From contig NZ_JACSZW010000006.1 in assembly GCF_014472395.1 (NCBI RefSeq), forward strand, positions 368,817-432,816: a stretch of 64,000 bases of DNA, given 5' to 3'. The notes beneath the pieces were generated by a model. That model was not told where the DNA came from. It made no database searches and saw nothing but the letters and a program-made list of their open reading frames with translations. Within the stretch, counting starts at the first letter, position 1. Each line of letters starts with the position of its first letter. Shown piece after piece: positions 26,901-34,962 of the stretch. Source of the DNA: Pedobacter sp. N36a (GTDB lineage Bacteria; Bacteroidota; Bacteroidia; Sphingobacteriales; Sphingobacteriaceae). A program made the translations under genes and the position numbers.

Positions 26901-27953
26901 TCGGGCTAAAAATCGATCCCTTAAAGGGTCTTGTAAACTCAATAAAGTCAGGAAAGAAAGCCCGGTCATCAGCATAATGATGGGCAGTATCAATTGATCT
27001 GCCTGGGGATATCTAGCCTTTAGAAGGAGGTGAAGCAGGAAGAAGCCGCTAAAGAAACAGCCCAATATGATCCAGTACCATTGGTTATAGTTTTCCGGGG
27101 TTCGTACAATCAATGATTTTTCCTTTTTCAGGATCTTGAAATCACGGGTGGAGAACAGCTTAATGCTATGCGGAGATAGCTTAAAATTGAGCGTTACCTC
27201 TTTGTCCAGTTCCTGCAGACCCTGCGATTTTCCAAACTGAGCGCCTGGTTTTAGTGGGAGTACGCCATAAGCTTCATGGTCTGGTAAATGCTGGAAATGG
27301 TATTCGCCATTTGCGTCGGTTCTTAAATAGGCAATGAAATCATTGACCACCTCGTCTTCAGTGTATGCGGTATCCTGAGGCAGGATCATTTGCAGGCGTA
27401 CTAAAATACCGGCAACCGGCCTGTTTGCCGTGTCGGTTATCTTTCCACTCAGTCCATAACTGCCTTTGGCGAAATCTTTGACCGAAGGTAATTGCTGCGG
27501 GTGTTTTTGTTCCTGCTGATATTTTAAAGAGTCTGTTCCGGTAAAGCCCAATAACAGGCGCGAAGCCAAAACTCTTTCTTTAAAGTTTTTTCCGCCATTT
27601 GAAAAAGCGAGATCTGCGGGAACGAAAAATTTGCGTTTGTTCAGCTCCCCGATGTTGTCTATGCCTTGTTTATGCAGGGAAACCTGGCTGCTCACGACCT
27701 CTTCGATCAGGTTGATGTCTTTTTTATCCTCGAAATAGTATCCTTTTATCAGGAGGTTTTTGATCCGTTTACCAGGCTCTGCATCATTTAAATTCACCAT
27801 TGTGCCTTCCTTCAATCTCGTGTAGACTTCCGTAAAGCTTTGCTGCTGAGTAAAATAAAGCGTGACAAATAAGGCCCCCAATACGATGGTACTGAGCAGT
27901 AAAAAGATACGCTCAATATTTCTGCTTTGGAGATTTGCTGTTTGTTTGCCCAT
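23970..27953 (-). CDS. SEDS glycosyltransferase fused to class B penicillin-binding protein
   Basis: The protein is 1327 aa. A first span (about 14-34) precedes an extracytoplasmic region with an Ig-like regulatory domain (GLSGKITDTANRPVAGILVRL). A polytopic SEDS (FtsW/RodA/SpoVE) domain (about 295-770) follows, with GVQPSEIVKYAIILFLAG, AHTDMILPAIGEEFGLAG carrying the conserved catalytic-type Asp, and FISYGGSSLVANMLA. A further span leads to a PBP2-like module with a dimerisation part (GDLYDRNGLILATGNPE) and a transpeptidase part: PGSTAKVLTAMAAF (SxxK), SNN (SxN) and AGKTGTPE (KTG, about 1255). Both peptidoglycan activities are therefore in one chain. The neighbours are FHA, PP2C and kinase genes. 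Confidence 0.93.
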   Translation of the reverse strand: MGKQTANLQSRNIERIFLLLSTIVLGALFVTLYFTQQQSFTEVYTRLKEGTMVNLNDAEPGKRIKNLLIKGYYFEDKKDINLIEEVVSSQVSLHKQGIDNIGELNKRKFFVPADLAFSNGGKNFKERVLASRLLLGFTGTDSLKYQQEQKHPQQLPSVKDFAKGSYGLSGKITDTANRPVAGILVRLQMILPQDTAYTEDEVVNDFIAYLRTDANGEYHFQHLPDHEAYGVLPLKPGAQFGKSQGLQELDKEVTLNFKLSPHSIKLFSTRDFKILKKEKSLIVRTPENYNQWYWIILGCFFSGFFLLHLLLKARYPQADQLILPIIMLMTGLSFLTLLSLQDPLRDRFLARDSLIFYGLGVLSIGIILSLNLRKFNVDSRLYRMFLVKNAFSKAKGWQWAILALCLLAFTIVFGTGPEGSGVKVNLFGVQPSEIVKYAIILFLAGFFASNERFITEYSSWKKRWFFFSFALIAILTAILLYLLLGDLGPAMVVCFTFIILFSFSRGDFMMMLTAIIIYVISAWLLNVWIATLVTAALVSLIMVINKKTSESAIMIVVVMAAFLLIDQVPYLDKLIPGPVNRLSERKSIWQDPWNNEVYGGDQVANGIWAISSGGISGQGIGQGFAKTIPEAHTDMILPAIGEEFGLAGIIGIFIVFLIFLHRSILIGRQTGMPFLFYLSAGIGISLFIQFLLIAGGSTGALPLSGVALPFISYGGSSLVANMLAAGFLLAVSLVKGTEVQMTYITKQQDKNLVPALLAASIAIVLLSFTVAGYITHNKKWVVQPAMVADRSGARMFSYNPRIAILMNKLAAGDLYDRNGLILATGNPEHIKKQEQQLSNAGISYNLDSAEHKRVDRYYPFEEQLFFWVGDQNTNVFNGSTNGYFAEYEHGAELRGFQTPTVSFNTQAHKYRENRFLPRGVKEMTLSKRDYAALAPLLLSGINSNEVEAFKKRNRNVKLTIDAALQTTIQHTMAQDTAIRNSRVSVVIMEDATGDVLSSAVYPLPPVKNWDLLNTSITEQNKMAGWYTTSDLGFTTATPPGSTAKVLTAMAAFNKLGPEAANKTYNVTMAERIRTKGIEPDETGRIDMEKAVVKSNNVYFIKIANEEHLQDEMASLYLKTGMFLHGVGGYYYGRDTANLKQEAKWMAFWGKTEFNTKPKYDPTRIRRTRAKGISGMAWGQGELIATPAAVARLISGVANNGNLVANRYVLKISDSATAVNPAVQLSNNPQYANTIGGYMLKQSANKTAILGLKVAGKTGTPERIWKNEKINDGWYTFYAPKANGKGHIVVCIRIESTRGSSRAVRLAGQHVIPALLKLGYVSKEENKT

Positions 27954-28006
27954 ATTATGGTGTTATTCTGGATAATTGATGTCTATTGGTTGGTTTAATC
28001 GGCGTT

Positions 28007-29386
28007 TTATTTTGGCTTTACCGCCGGGATATCTGTTCGTATGAAATTTACATTTTTCAGGAGTACCCCTTTTTTCTGCAAAGCACTGTTATCGATTACG
28101 TTTTCTAAAGTAAAATTCTCCAGTAAGGTGCTTTTATTACTGGGAGAGATCAGGAATGCCGGTCCTTTATAGCCAGTATCACTTTTGATGACCAAGTTTC
28201 GCTGTGCCCTGAGGTATAAACTATCTCTGGTAATTTTGATCGGTTCAGTGATCATAATTGGCGATTTAAACATGGTCGTGTCCAGGATTAATATGTTTCC
28301 TTTCAGCTTGTTCAGGGTGTCCTGGAGTTTAAAGGCCTGGCTAGGCTCAACTACTGTAGAATCTGGAATCAGCGTCGGTTTTGTTTCTGGGCTCTGCTGG
28401 TTCCAGAAGAAATAAGCAATTGCAGCAATGACCACAAAGGCGAGGATCAGTAATATTGGATTTAACTTCTTCTTGTTTTCCGGAATTAGTCTTTCTGAAA
28501 CTGCTCTTTCTGGAGTTGTTATTTCTGGATTTAGCTGCGCTCTGCTGGTTTGCTCAGAACCTAGATGTGCTGGATTTGTTATGGTTTTCCTTTTCCTTGC
28601 TTCAGATTTTGGTTTGGTGGCTTCATGAACAAATGTGGCTTTGTCATTGGTGACCAGTACTACCGTAATGTTATCGCGGCCGCCATTCGCATTTGCGAGG
28701 TCGATTAATGCTTTTCCTTTTTGTTCCAGCGTAAAGTCTTTCAGCAGGATGCCCGTGATGCTTTCTTTATTTACCATATCCGACAGGCCATCGCTGCAAA
28801 GCAGGATCATATCGCCTGGTAAGAAAGGTGATTGGCCGGTTTCGATGTCCTCTTCCTGGCCATTGATACTTCCTGGGAAACCCAATGCCTTGTTGATCTC
28901 ATTCCGTTTAGGATGCAGCATGGCTTGTTCTTCCGTTAAACGTCCTGAGTCCTCCATAAAACCAACGAAAGATTGGTCTTTCGAGATTTTGATCAGGGAG
29001 TTGTCGCGCAGCAGGTACAATCGGGTATCGCCCACATGTGCATAGTAGAACAGGTTATTGCTCAGGTCGGCGATTGCAATCGTGAGTACGCAAGCCATGT
29101 CTTCATGCGCTTTTTCCTGCTGTTTGGCAGAGAGAATGCGATCGTTTGCTTCAGTAATTGCATTTCGCATCAACTGCAGAATATCGCCTGATGGCTTACT
29201 CAGCTGCATTTGTATGGTCTCTTTCGCAATTGCAGCCGCTACTTCGCCACCGGCATAACCTCCAACACCATCAATTACGCAGGCAAGGACCAGTTCGTTC
29301 CCTGCTATTTTTTGTGCAACAAAAGTATCTTCGTTATTGCCGCGTACTTTACCAACATCTGTAATTCCAAAATAGTTGCTATCCAT
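28007..29386 (-). CDS. PP2C-family Ser/Thr phosphatase with membrane anchor
   Basis: The protein is 459 aa. The catalytic PP2C domain (about 1-245) has RGNNEDTF, VIDGVGGYAGGEVAA, HVGDTRLYLL, LLCSDGLSDMV and GGRDNITVVLV, with all metal-binding Asp residues in place. A basic linker leads to one membrane span (NPILLILAFVVIAAIAYFFW). About 130 extracytoplasmic residues then resemble a short beta-helix-like tail (ILDTTMFKSPIMI...LLENFTLENV). It is probably the antagonist of the kinase encoded three genes downstream, as in actinobacterial PstP loci. Its start shares one base with the 32-aa gene upstream. Confidence 0.93.
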   Translation of the reverse strand: MDSNYFGITDVGKVRGNNEDTFVAQKIAGNELVLACVIDGVGGYAGGEVAAAIAKETIQMQLSKPSGDILQLMRNAITEANDRILSAKQQEKAHEDMACVLTIAIADLSNNLFYYAHVGDTRLYLLRDNSLIKISKDQSFVGFMEDSGRLTEEQAMLHPKRNEINKALGFPGSINGQEEDIETGQSPFLPGDMILLCSDGLSDMVNKESITGILLKDFTLEQKGKALIDLANANGGRDNITVVLVTNDKATFVHEATKPKSEARKRKTITNPAHLGSEQTSRAQLNPEITTPERAVSERLIPENKKKLNPILLILAFVVIAAIAYFFWNQQSPETKPTLIPDSTVVEPSQAFKLQDTLNKLKGNILILDTTMFKSPIMITEPIKITRDSLYLRAQRNLVIKSDTGYKGPAFLISPSNKSTLLENFTLENVIDNSALQKKGVLLKNVNFIRTDIPAVKPK

Positions 29387-29484
29387 TATTCCTGTTTGTT
29401 GGTCGAGTTTTTAATCGACACAAAATGTGCGATCAGTAAGATGATACATATGAACAATAACGCCAGGGATAGGATTTGTGACAT
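29386..29484 (-). CDS. 32-aa single-span membrane peptide
   Basis: A short frame starts MSQILSLALLFICIILLIAH and ends FVSIKNSTNKQE. It is a hydrophobic span followed by a short polar tail, predicted N-out or N-in single-pass. Its start lies 3 bp after the stop of the FHA-like gene and its stop shares one base with the PP2C start (TAATG). This tight fit in both directions supports translation. No family is recognised. It may be a small membrane subunit of the SEDS-PBP or phosphatase complex. Confidence 0.6.
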   Translation of the reverse strand: MSQILSLALLFICIILLIAHFVSIKNSTNKQE

Positions 29485-29487
29485 ACG

Positions 29488-30438
29488 CTAGGCTTTAAAT
29501 ATGTTGATGCCGATAATTCCATTCAGAATTATTTTTGAATTCAGGGGAAGTTCTACCCAATTTGGATCATCCGGATTACTTCGTTCTACCAGATTTTCGT
29601 TGAGAATGGTTTTCTCTCCAAATGAGGAAAGAAAGAATTTATCTTCTGTTTTGCGATAGCGAATTTGAAGGTGCGGGGAGTTTACCCATTCAGAAGGGAT
29701 TTTGAAAATATTGGCCTCTTCCCGGATTTCTTCATTTCCTGAAACGATGAGGTCATTAGACATCATCAGGTATTCCAGTTTTTTTCCGGAGAAGGCTTTA
29801 TCGGGCAGGGTGGTTTCAAATCTTGCCAGCACTACATTTTCGACTACCGAATCATTTTTCGGAGCAAATTTCAGATTGGCCAGGTAGGGGATTTCGTAAT
29901 AACCTTCGCTGTAAAAGATGAAATCCTTTAAGATGTCGTTACTGATGTCGAAAGTTTGGGCCAGCCCAGTTTGACGGGGAATAAAAGTAACCCTCAGATT
30001 TTCTTGCTTCTGACCGCCATCAGGCATTAATTTACCAATAAAACCTTTGTCTCCGGGTTTATAATCAGGGTGCGAAACAAAGCGGAATACCCATTTATTA
30101 CTGGATGGTTCCACTCTTTTGCCAGTTCCTGCATAATCATTCAGTATTTCATAAAATTTCTTTACAGATTCCTGTGCAATTAATCCGAATAGACCGTTTC
30201 TGTTGTCCATAAAAGCACGATAATCCTCCGTGTTTAAGCAGATGATATATTCATGGTAGAAGACTACGCGTTCCGCAAAGGAAAGTTCCGCAATAGATTC
30301 CTTGAATTTTTCTATGATATAAGTATAAACGGTGTCGGGCGTAAGTGGCTGTGCCTTAGCTACCGGATCAGTGTTATTATTGCTTAAAAACCAATCTTGT
30401 ATACCTATTCGCTGCCAAAAAGAAGTTTTTTCTTCCAT
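29488..30438 (-). CDS. Protein with divergent C-terminal FHA-like domain
   Basis: The protein is 316 aa and soluble. The C-terminal 100 residues look FHA-like by layout (IPSEWVNSPHLQIRYRKTEDKFFLSSFGEKTILNENLV, then LPLNSKIILNG), with SPHLQIRY at the SxxH position. The N-terminal two thirds (helical to about residue 110, then beta-rich) have no family I know. It is the first gene of the tightly spaced operon with the 32-aa peptide, PP2C phosphatase, SEDS-PBP fusion, FHA protein and kinase. Confidence 0.7.
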   Translation of the reverse strand: MEEKTSFWQRIGIQDWFLSNNNTDPVAKAQPLTPDTVYTYIIEKFKESIAELSFAERVVFYHEYIICLNTEDYRAFMDNRNGLFGLIAQESVKKFYEILNDYAGTGKRVEPSSNKWVFRFVSHPDYKPGDKGFIGKLMPDGGQKQENLRVTFIPRQTGLAQTFDISNDILKDFIFYSEGYYEIPYLANLKFAPKNDSVVENVVLARFETTLPDKAFSGKKLEYLMMSNDLIVSGNEEIREEANIFKIPSEWVNSPHLQIRYRKTEDKFFLSSFGEKTILNENLVERSNPDDPNWVELPLNSKIILNGIIGINIFKA

Positions 30439-30568
30439 TAATTAACGTTTAATGATCTTGTAAATTTTTATATAACGGTAAAGCTAGGTAATTCATTGTG
30501 AAAATAACTATGCTGTGCGCTAGCTGCAGTCCTCCTAAACAGGTTTAAGTGATAGCTCATGGGCTCAG

Positions 30569-33115
30569 TTAAAAACCAAACCAACCTTTCTTCTTTTCTA
30601 AGAGTTCTTCAGGTATCTCCAAATCTGCTGCTCTGGCTTCTTTTAGGTGTATTTCTACTTTCTTTTCGTCCTGAAATCCCTTTTCATTTCTATAAATCCT
30701 GGCGAGTTCCATGTGTGCGTTGGGATAACCCAGCACTGCGGAAAGCTCAAAGTATTTTATCGCCAGTTCATTGTTTTTAGGGGTTCCCAATCCTTTGCTA
30801 TTTAAAATAGCGAAGTTGAAGGCGGAAATCTCATTTTCTTCTTCCGCACCTAGTTTATAATACTCCAGGGCCTTTTCGTATTCCGCTTTTAAATCATGGA
30901 GGTATCCCAACCAATTGTATCTGGGTTCTCCATGTTTTTCTGCCTGCTGATAATAAATTAATGCTTTTTCCAGGTCATAGGGCAGGAGTTCCTCATCTGA
31001 ATAAATGTCGCCAAGGTTGTTGTTTGCCAGTGCGGATTGCGCATCTGCAGCTTTATTCAACCAGTAAATGGCCTTTTCAATATCAACATCGCATCCAATC
31101 CCATATTTGTAACACATGCCGAGTCCATTCATGGCATCTTCATTAGGAGTTAAAGCATTTTTCTGGTACCAGAAGTAGGCTTTGTCATTATTTTTAAACC
31201 CTTGAATGCTGTAGTAGATATGTGCCAGATTGTTCATGGAATAGGAATGACCTTTTTCTGAGGCGATGGTATAGTAGTAAATGGCTATTCCATAATCCTC
31301 ATCTTCGTAAGCCTGTTCTCCCTTTTCAAATAATAAATAGCTGTCGCTGAGTTCATCGTCGATCTGCTGATCGGTCATTTTTTGACCTTTTCCATAGCTT
31401 AAAAGTCTTTTTCTGCTGTCGTATTCAAAGGCGTAAACATAATCATAACTGGCATGCTCTAGTGCCTCCTCTTGATCAGTTGGGCTAATACTATTTTCGG
31501 TTACTGTATACACCTGATCGTCTTTGAAAGCATAAGCAAAGCCATTATCTCCAGGTTTTCGGATGATCAGGTCAAATATAAATTCACTGAAGTCCTGACT
31601 TTCCGGATTTGCAATCGCCCAGGTTTTATTTTTCTTCAGGGCGAAAATTGGGCCGTTCAGCCAAATGATCTGCTGATAGTTATCCAGAGGAATGAGCCAG
31701 GACAGTTGTTCCGGATTTCCATTGAAAATTCCTTTTTGATTTCCTTGCTGGACCAATGCCTGGTCTGTATAATTATAATCGCCATCCAGGGTAATTCCGA
31801 TGTCCAATATGGAATCGTATTCAAATGGGAGGATAAAATCTTCCGTTTTCCTGCTGATGGCAGCGTGTTTTTTCTCTTTCCTAATCACCAGGAGGTCAGG
31901 GAAATTAGTTTCCATACTGAGTTTATCAAATTCGGTCACCAGTAATGAGCCGTCTTTTTTAAAGATGGAGCTGAAATTGACTCCTTTATGTGGTTTTACC
32001 AGTAACAAGCCTCCTTGAATGTTTTCTAGGGCCGAAACTGGATATTCGCCCAGGTAATTGAAAAGTTCATTGAAAATCTTTTCATTTTTTTGTCCGGGAA
32101 TTTTAACGTGGTAGTAACCATAACCCTCCTCAATTTCATTTTCATATGCTAAGGGGATGACAACTTTTCCATCAGCAGTGATGACGCCCCAGAGTCCGTC
32201 GGTTGCGTTATAACAGGTTCCATCATTAAGGCTTTTCAGGTCGTCATATATGATTGCTGTGACCTGTTCGCCTTTGGTATTGATCAGACCCATTTTTCCT
32301 TGTAATGCCACCACGGCGACTTCCGAATATTCAAAGTCAAAAGCATCATCCCAGATTAAGGGAATTACAATTTTGCCGCTGGTATTCAGGTAGCCATATT
32401 TGCCTTTTTTTGAAACGACCGCGAGGTCATGGTGGCTGAAAGTATAAAACTCATCAAACTGCGGACTGAGGATCACCTCGCCTTCCTTATTTTTAAAGCC
32501 CCAGAGCTGATTTTCTTCGAATAATTGAAACTCTTCTTCTTCCTCGTACTCCTGATAGATGCAGATCCAGCCATACTCATAGTCTTCATAATTCAAAAGT
32601 TTGGAGAAGGTGGTAAAAGCAGGGCTGACATCTTTAAGGTTTTTGTAGTTGAGGAGACTGATGTCGTTTGCGTCCATTGCGGCTGTAATGACCCGATTAT
32701 TATAGGTAATACTGGCCAGCCATTCGGCTGCCTGCTCTTCATGAGTGATATCATCCATATTGAATATGTCCCACATATCGAGGTGGAAATAAGCACCATC
32801 AAGTTGATCAAGGTAATTGAATAGCTTATCCCTGGCTTCTTTAAACTTCTCTAAGTTTTCAATCAGCTTAGGCTGTGCTTCCAGGAAATTATAAAAGCGT
32901 TTCAGGTTTTCAATGCCTGGTTGGGCATCATAAAATAAACCGGAATTGTTAAACTCTACGTGATTGTTGTAGCTGTTGCCGGCAATAAACCCACCTTCAA
33001 TTAATAGAGGCTGGAGCATGAGCGGCATTTCATATTTCCATTCCATCATCATGATGTCGGAGTTTTCAGCAATTGAAGGAGTATCGAGATTGTATAAATA
33101 GGCGCGGTGTGACAA
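30569..33115 (-). CDS. WG-repeat and Sel1-like-repeat protein
   Basis: The protein is 848 aa without a signal peptide. Residues about 200-480 carry WG/KWG beta repeats (LWGFKNKEGEVILSPQFDEF; GKYGYLNTSGKIVIPLIWDD; GKMGLINTKGEQVTAIIYDD; LWGVITADGKVVIPLAYENE). Residues about 600-830 are Sel1-like helical repeats (AYFWYQKNALTPNEDAMNGLGMCYKYGIG; AIYWLNKAADAQSALANNNLGDIY). Both are protein-interaction repeats. The gene is co-oriented and 130 bp upstream of the FHA/PP2C/SEDS-PBP operon, so it may be a scaffold for the same system or an independent unit. Confidence 0.88.
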   Translation of the reverse strand: MSHRAYLYNLDTPSIAENSDIMMMEWKYEMPLMLQPLLIEGGFIAGNSYNNHVEFNNSGLFYDAQPGIENLKRFYNFLEAQPKLIENLEKFKEARDKLFNYLDQLDGAYFHLDMWDIFNMDDITHEEQAAEWLASITYNNRVITAAMDANDISLLNYKNLKDVSPAFTTFSKLLNYEDYEYGWICIYQEYEEEEEFQLFEENQLWGFKNKEGEVILSPQFDEFYTFSHHDLAVVSKKGKYGYLNTSGKIVIPLIWDDAFDFEYSEVAVVALQGKMGLINTKGEQVTAIIYDDLKSLNDGTCYNATDGLWGVITADGKVVIPLAYENEIEEGYGYYHVKIPGQKNEKIFNELFNYLGEYPVSALENIQGGLLLVKPHKGVNFSSIFKKDGSLLVTEFDKLSMETNFPDLLVIRKEKKHAAISRKTEDFILPFEYDSILDIGITLDGDYNYTDQALVQQGNQKGIFNGNPEQLSWLIPLDNYQQIIWLNGPIFALKKNKTWAIANPESQDFSEFIFDLIIRKPGDNGFAYAFKDDQVYTVTENSISPTDQEEALEHASYDYVYAFEYDSRKRLLSYGKGQKMTDQQIDDELSDSYLLFEKGEQAYEDEDYGIAIYYYTIASEKGHSYSMNNLAHIYYSIQGFKNNDKAYFWYQKNALTPNEDAMNGLGMCYKYGIGCDVDIEKAIYWLNKAADAQSALANNNLGDIYSDEELLPYDLEKALIYYQQAEKHGEPRYNWLGYLHDLKAEYEKALEYYKLGAEEENEISAFNFAILNSKGLGTPKNNELAIKYFELSAVLGYPNAHMELARIYRNEKGFQDEKKVEIHLKEARAADLEIPEELLEKKKGWFGF

Positions 33116-33377
33116 TTCAGTTGAGGTTAAAGGGTTTCGTTAAGCGTAATAAATTCAGAGCCAATTTTATGCCATTATTGAGCTGCTTATCGTTTCAGGA
33201 GCACAAAAATGTATGCCTGGTCGATATTTTAATTTTTTAAACAATTAAAATGAACAGTCAATGTGTATTTAATGATAAAATTGACTTAGTAATTGTTAGT
33301 CTGTTCGGGATGGCTGGGCCGATAAGGTATAATTTGGAGCGGGGAGCAGTTTATAAAGGAAAAAGAACTGTAGTTGT

Positions 33378-33534
33378 GGTTGGGAAGAGACCTGATATTC
33401 TTTAGCTGTAGGAGGGGGTTCGGTTAGGGTTTGGATAGCAAAGACTAAGGCAACCCTACGCGAACCCTACGCGAACCCCCTCCGAACCCTATTGTAAGGC
33501 CCTTCTCTTCCCGACCAGTATCCGACCACTAACC
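33378..33534. repeat. Nested inverted and 11-bp-periodic repeat array (AACCCT type)
   Basis: AACCCY cores begin at 33452, 33463, 33474 and 33485, each exactly 11 bp apart, mostly as AACCCTACGCG. In the opposite orientation, GGGGTT and AGGGTT begin at 33415 and 33426, again 11 bp apart. The arms GGAGGGGGTTCG (33411-33422) and CGAACCCCCTCC (33472-33483) are perfectly complementary. Outer arms GGTTGGGAAGAGA (33378-33390) and TCTCTTCCCGACC (33504-33516) match at 12 of 13 positions. CCGACC also recurs 11 bp apart (33511 and 33522). Confidence 0.85.
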
Positions 33535-33663
33535 TGTGTGTCTTATACTCAAATTACATATGGATTTAGGCTAACTCATTGACTGATCGCTTTAACTCTA
33601 CCGTAGTAAAAATAAATTTTGTGTACGTTTTTCAAGTAGTTTTATTTCTTTTTAGTTAAGTAG

Positions 33664-33692
33664 TTGTTTTTTCAAATTGTTTTCTATCTTCG
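33664..33692 (+). promoter_or_regulatory. Promoter of the LuxR-type regulator gene
   Basis: TTG (33664-33666), an 18-bp spacer and TATCTTCG (33685-33692) fit the Bacteroidota sigma-A consensus with one mismatch in the -7 element. The ATG follows 43 bp downstream. Confidence 0.55.
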
Positions 33693-33735
33693 CGAATTCA
33701 CACTAATTTTCTAACTGGTCTTTTTTCTACACCAC

Positions 33736-34962
33736 ATGTTTTTACGTTTTTTATTGCTGATTTGTGCAACTGGTATTTTTAATTTTCTAACACCTGCCGT
33801 TAGTCAAACCATTAATTATAATAAATTACATGAAGAGATTTCAGTTTTAAATGGCAATAATCAACATGAAAAATCTTTAATAAAGTTAGAATCTATCATA
33901 AGCGATCCTACATCTAGTGCCTATGATAAGTACCATGCTTACCTGCAAAAATCCTTAGTTTATAAGCAATTGTATAACTATACAGGTGCTTTGACAAACC
34001 TTCAAAATGCCTATCAGGAAGGTCAAAAAACTGAGCATAAGCTAGAAACGGAAACCTGCATATTAATTGAACGAATCTTAATTCACTATGATTTAAAGAA
34101 CGAGAAGGAGTTACTAGAAAATTTAAAACAAGTAGACGCTAGTCTCCTTCATTATGTAAAAAAAGAAACACTTGCGTTTTACACCTGTGTCCTAGGTCAA
34201 CTAGAGCTGAAAAAAGATAATGTTGTAGCTGCTGAAAAGTACTTTGATGAAGGTATAAAGCTTTTAGAGAAAGAAAATCCTAAGCATCTGCCGGTATTAT
34301 ACAAAGCCAAAATCCAATTATATAACAAATTAAAAAGTAAGCAAAAGGCTCAAGAAGCTTTTAATAAGGGTTTCAATTACGCAGTTAAATACGGTATAGA
34401 TTTATATAGAATTATGATGCTTGAAAGCATGATCTTCTATTACGTAGAGAATGATGATTATAAGAATGCCTATGAAGTACAGAAAAAGGTAAGTGAAGAA
34501 AGGCGTCAATATGATGCCGCTAATCGTAGCGGAAAATTGGCGCAGCTTGAGAAAGAGTTCTTACAGGATCGCAATTTGGTAGAAAGTAGCAACCAAAAGA
34601 AGGTGAGCTTACTTTATGTTTATGTTATCCTCCTGTTGTTTGGGTTGATTATTACTTTGTTTAAGCTGAATAAAGCTAATAAAAGAGGTCGTCTTTCTAC
34701 TGAAAGAGAATTGGAATTGTTGCATTTCCGTTTGCAAACAGATGCAAGCCCAACTGATACGCATGGCAGCATGCAACCATTAAGAGCTGCAGATACATCT
34801 AAATTAACGCCACGTCATTTAAAAATTATTGAACTCGTTCGTGAAGGTAAAACTAATAAAGAAATTGCCGCTGAACTTTTCATCTCCGATAATACTGTAA
34901 AGTATCACCTCAAAACTATTTATGACCTCTTAGAGGTGAATAACCGTTCGGCGTTGATGTAA
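33736..34962 (+). CDS. TPR - transmembrane - LuxR-type DNA-binding regulator
   Basis: The protein is 408 aa. A signal-like N-terminus ends near SQT. Helical TPR-like repeats (YHAYLQKSLVYKQLYNYTGALTNLQNAYQEG; VVAAEKYFDEGIKLLEKE) occupy about 30-280. One membrane span lies at about 295-315 (VSLLYVYVILLLFGLIITLF), then a short coil and a C-terminal NarL/LuxR helix-turn-helix: LTPRHLKIIELVREGKTNKEIAAELFISDNTVKYHLKTIYDLLEVNNRSALM. The topology suggests a periplasmic or surface sensor directly coupled to cytoplasmic DNA binding. Repeat arrays lie on both sides of the gene and the CsgG-like operon follows in the same direction. Confidence 0.88.
   Translation: MFLRFLLLICATGIFNFLTPAVSQTINYNKLHEEISVLNGNNQHEKSLIKLESIISDPTSSAYDKYHAYLQKSLVYKQLYNYTGALTNLQNAYQEGQKTEHKLETETCILIERILIHYDLKNEKELLENLKQVDASLLHYVKKETLAFYTCVLGQLELKKDNVVAAEKYFDEGIKLLEKENPKHLPVLYKAKIQLYNKLKSKQKAQEAFNKGFNYAVKYGIDLYRIMMLESMIFYYVENDDYKNAYEVQKKVSEERRQYDAANRSGKLAQLEKEFLQDRNLVESSNQKKVSLLYVYVILLLFGLIITLFKLNKANKRGRLSTERELELLHFRLQTDASPTDTHGSMQPLRAADTSKLTPRHLKIIELVREGKTNKEIAAELFISDNTVKYHLKTIYDLLEVNNRSALM

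Larger units (their letters stand above)
33116..33735. other. 620-bp divergent intergenic region
   Basis: It lies between the leftward WG/Sel1 gene and the rightward LuxR-type gene and contains no credible gene. It holds the 11-bp-periodic array at 33378-33534 and a good promoter at 33664-33692. Confidence 0.7.

Noticed and set aside
33378..33534. Array considered as a CRISPR.
   Set aside because: The repeat unit is 11 bp with no unique 30-bp spacers, the orientation switches within the array, and no cas genes lie nearby.
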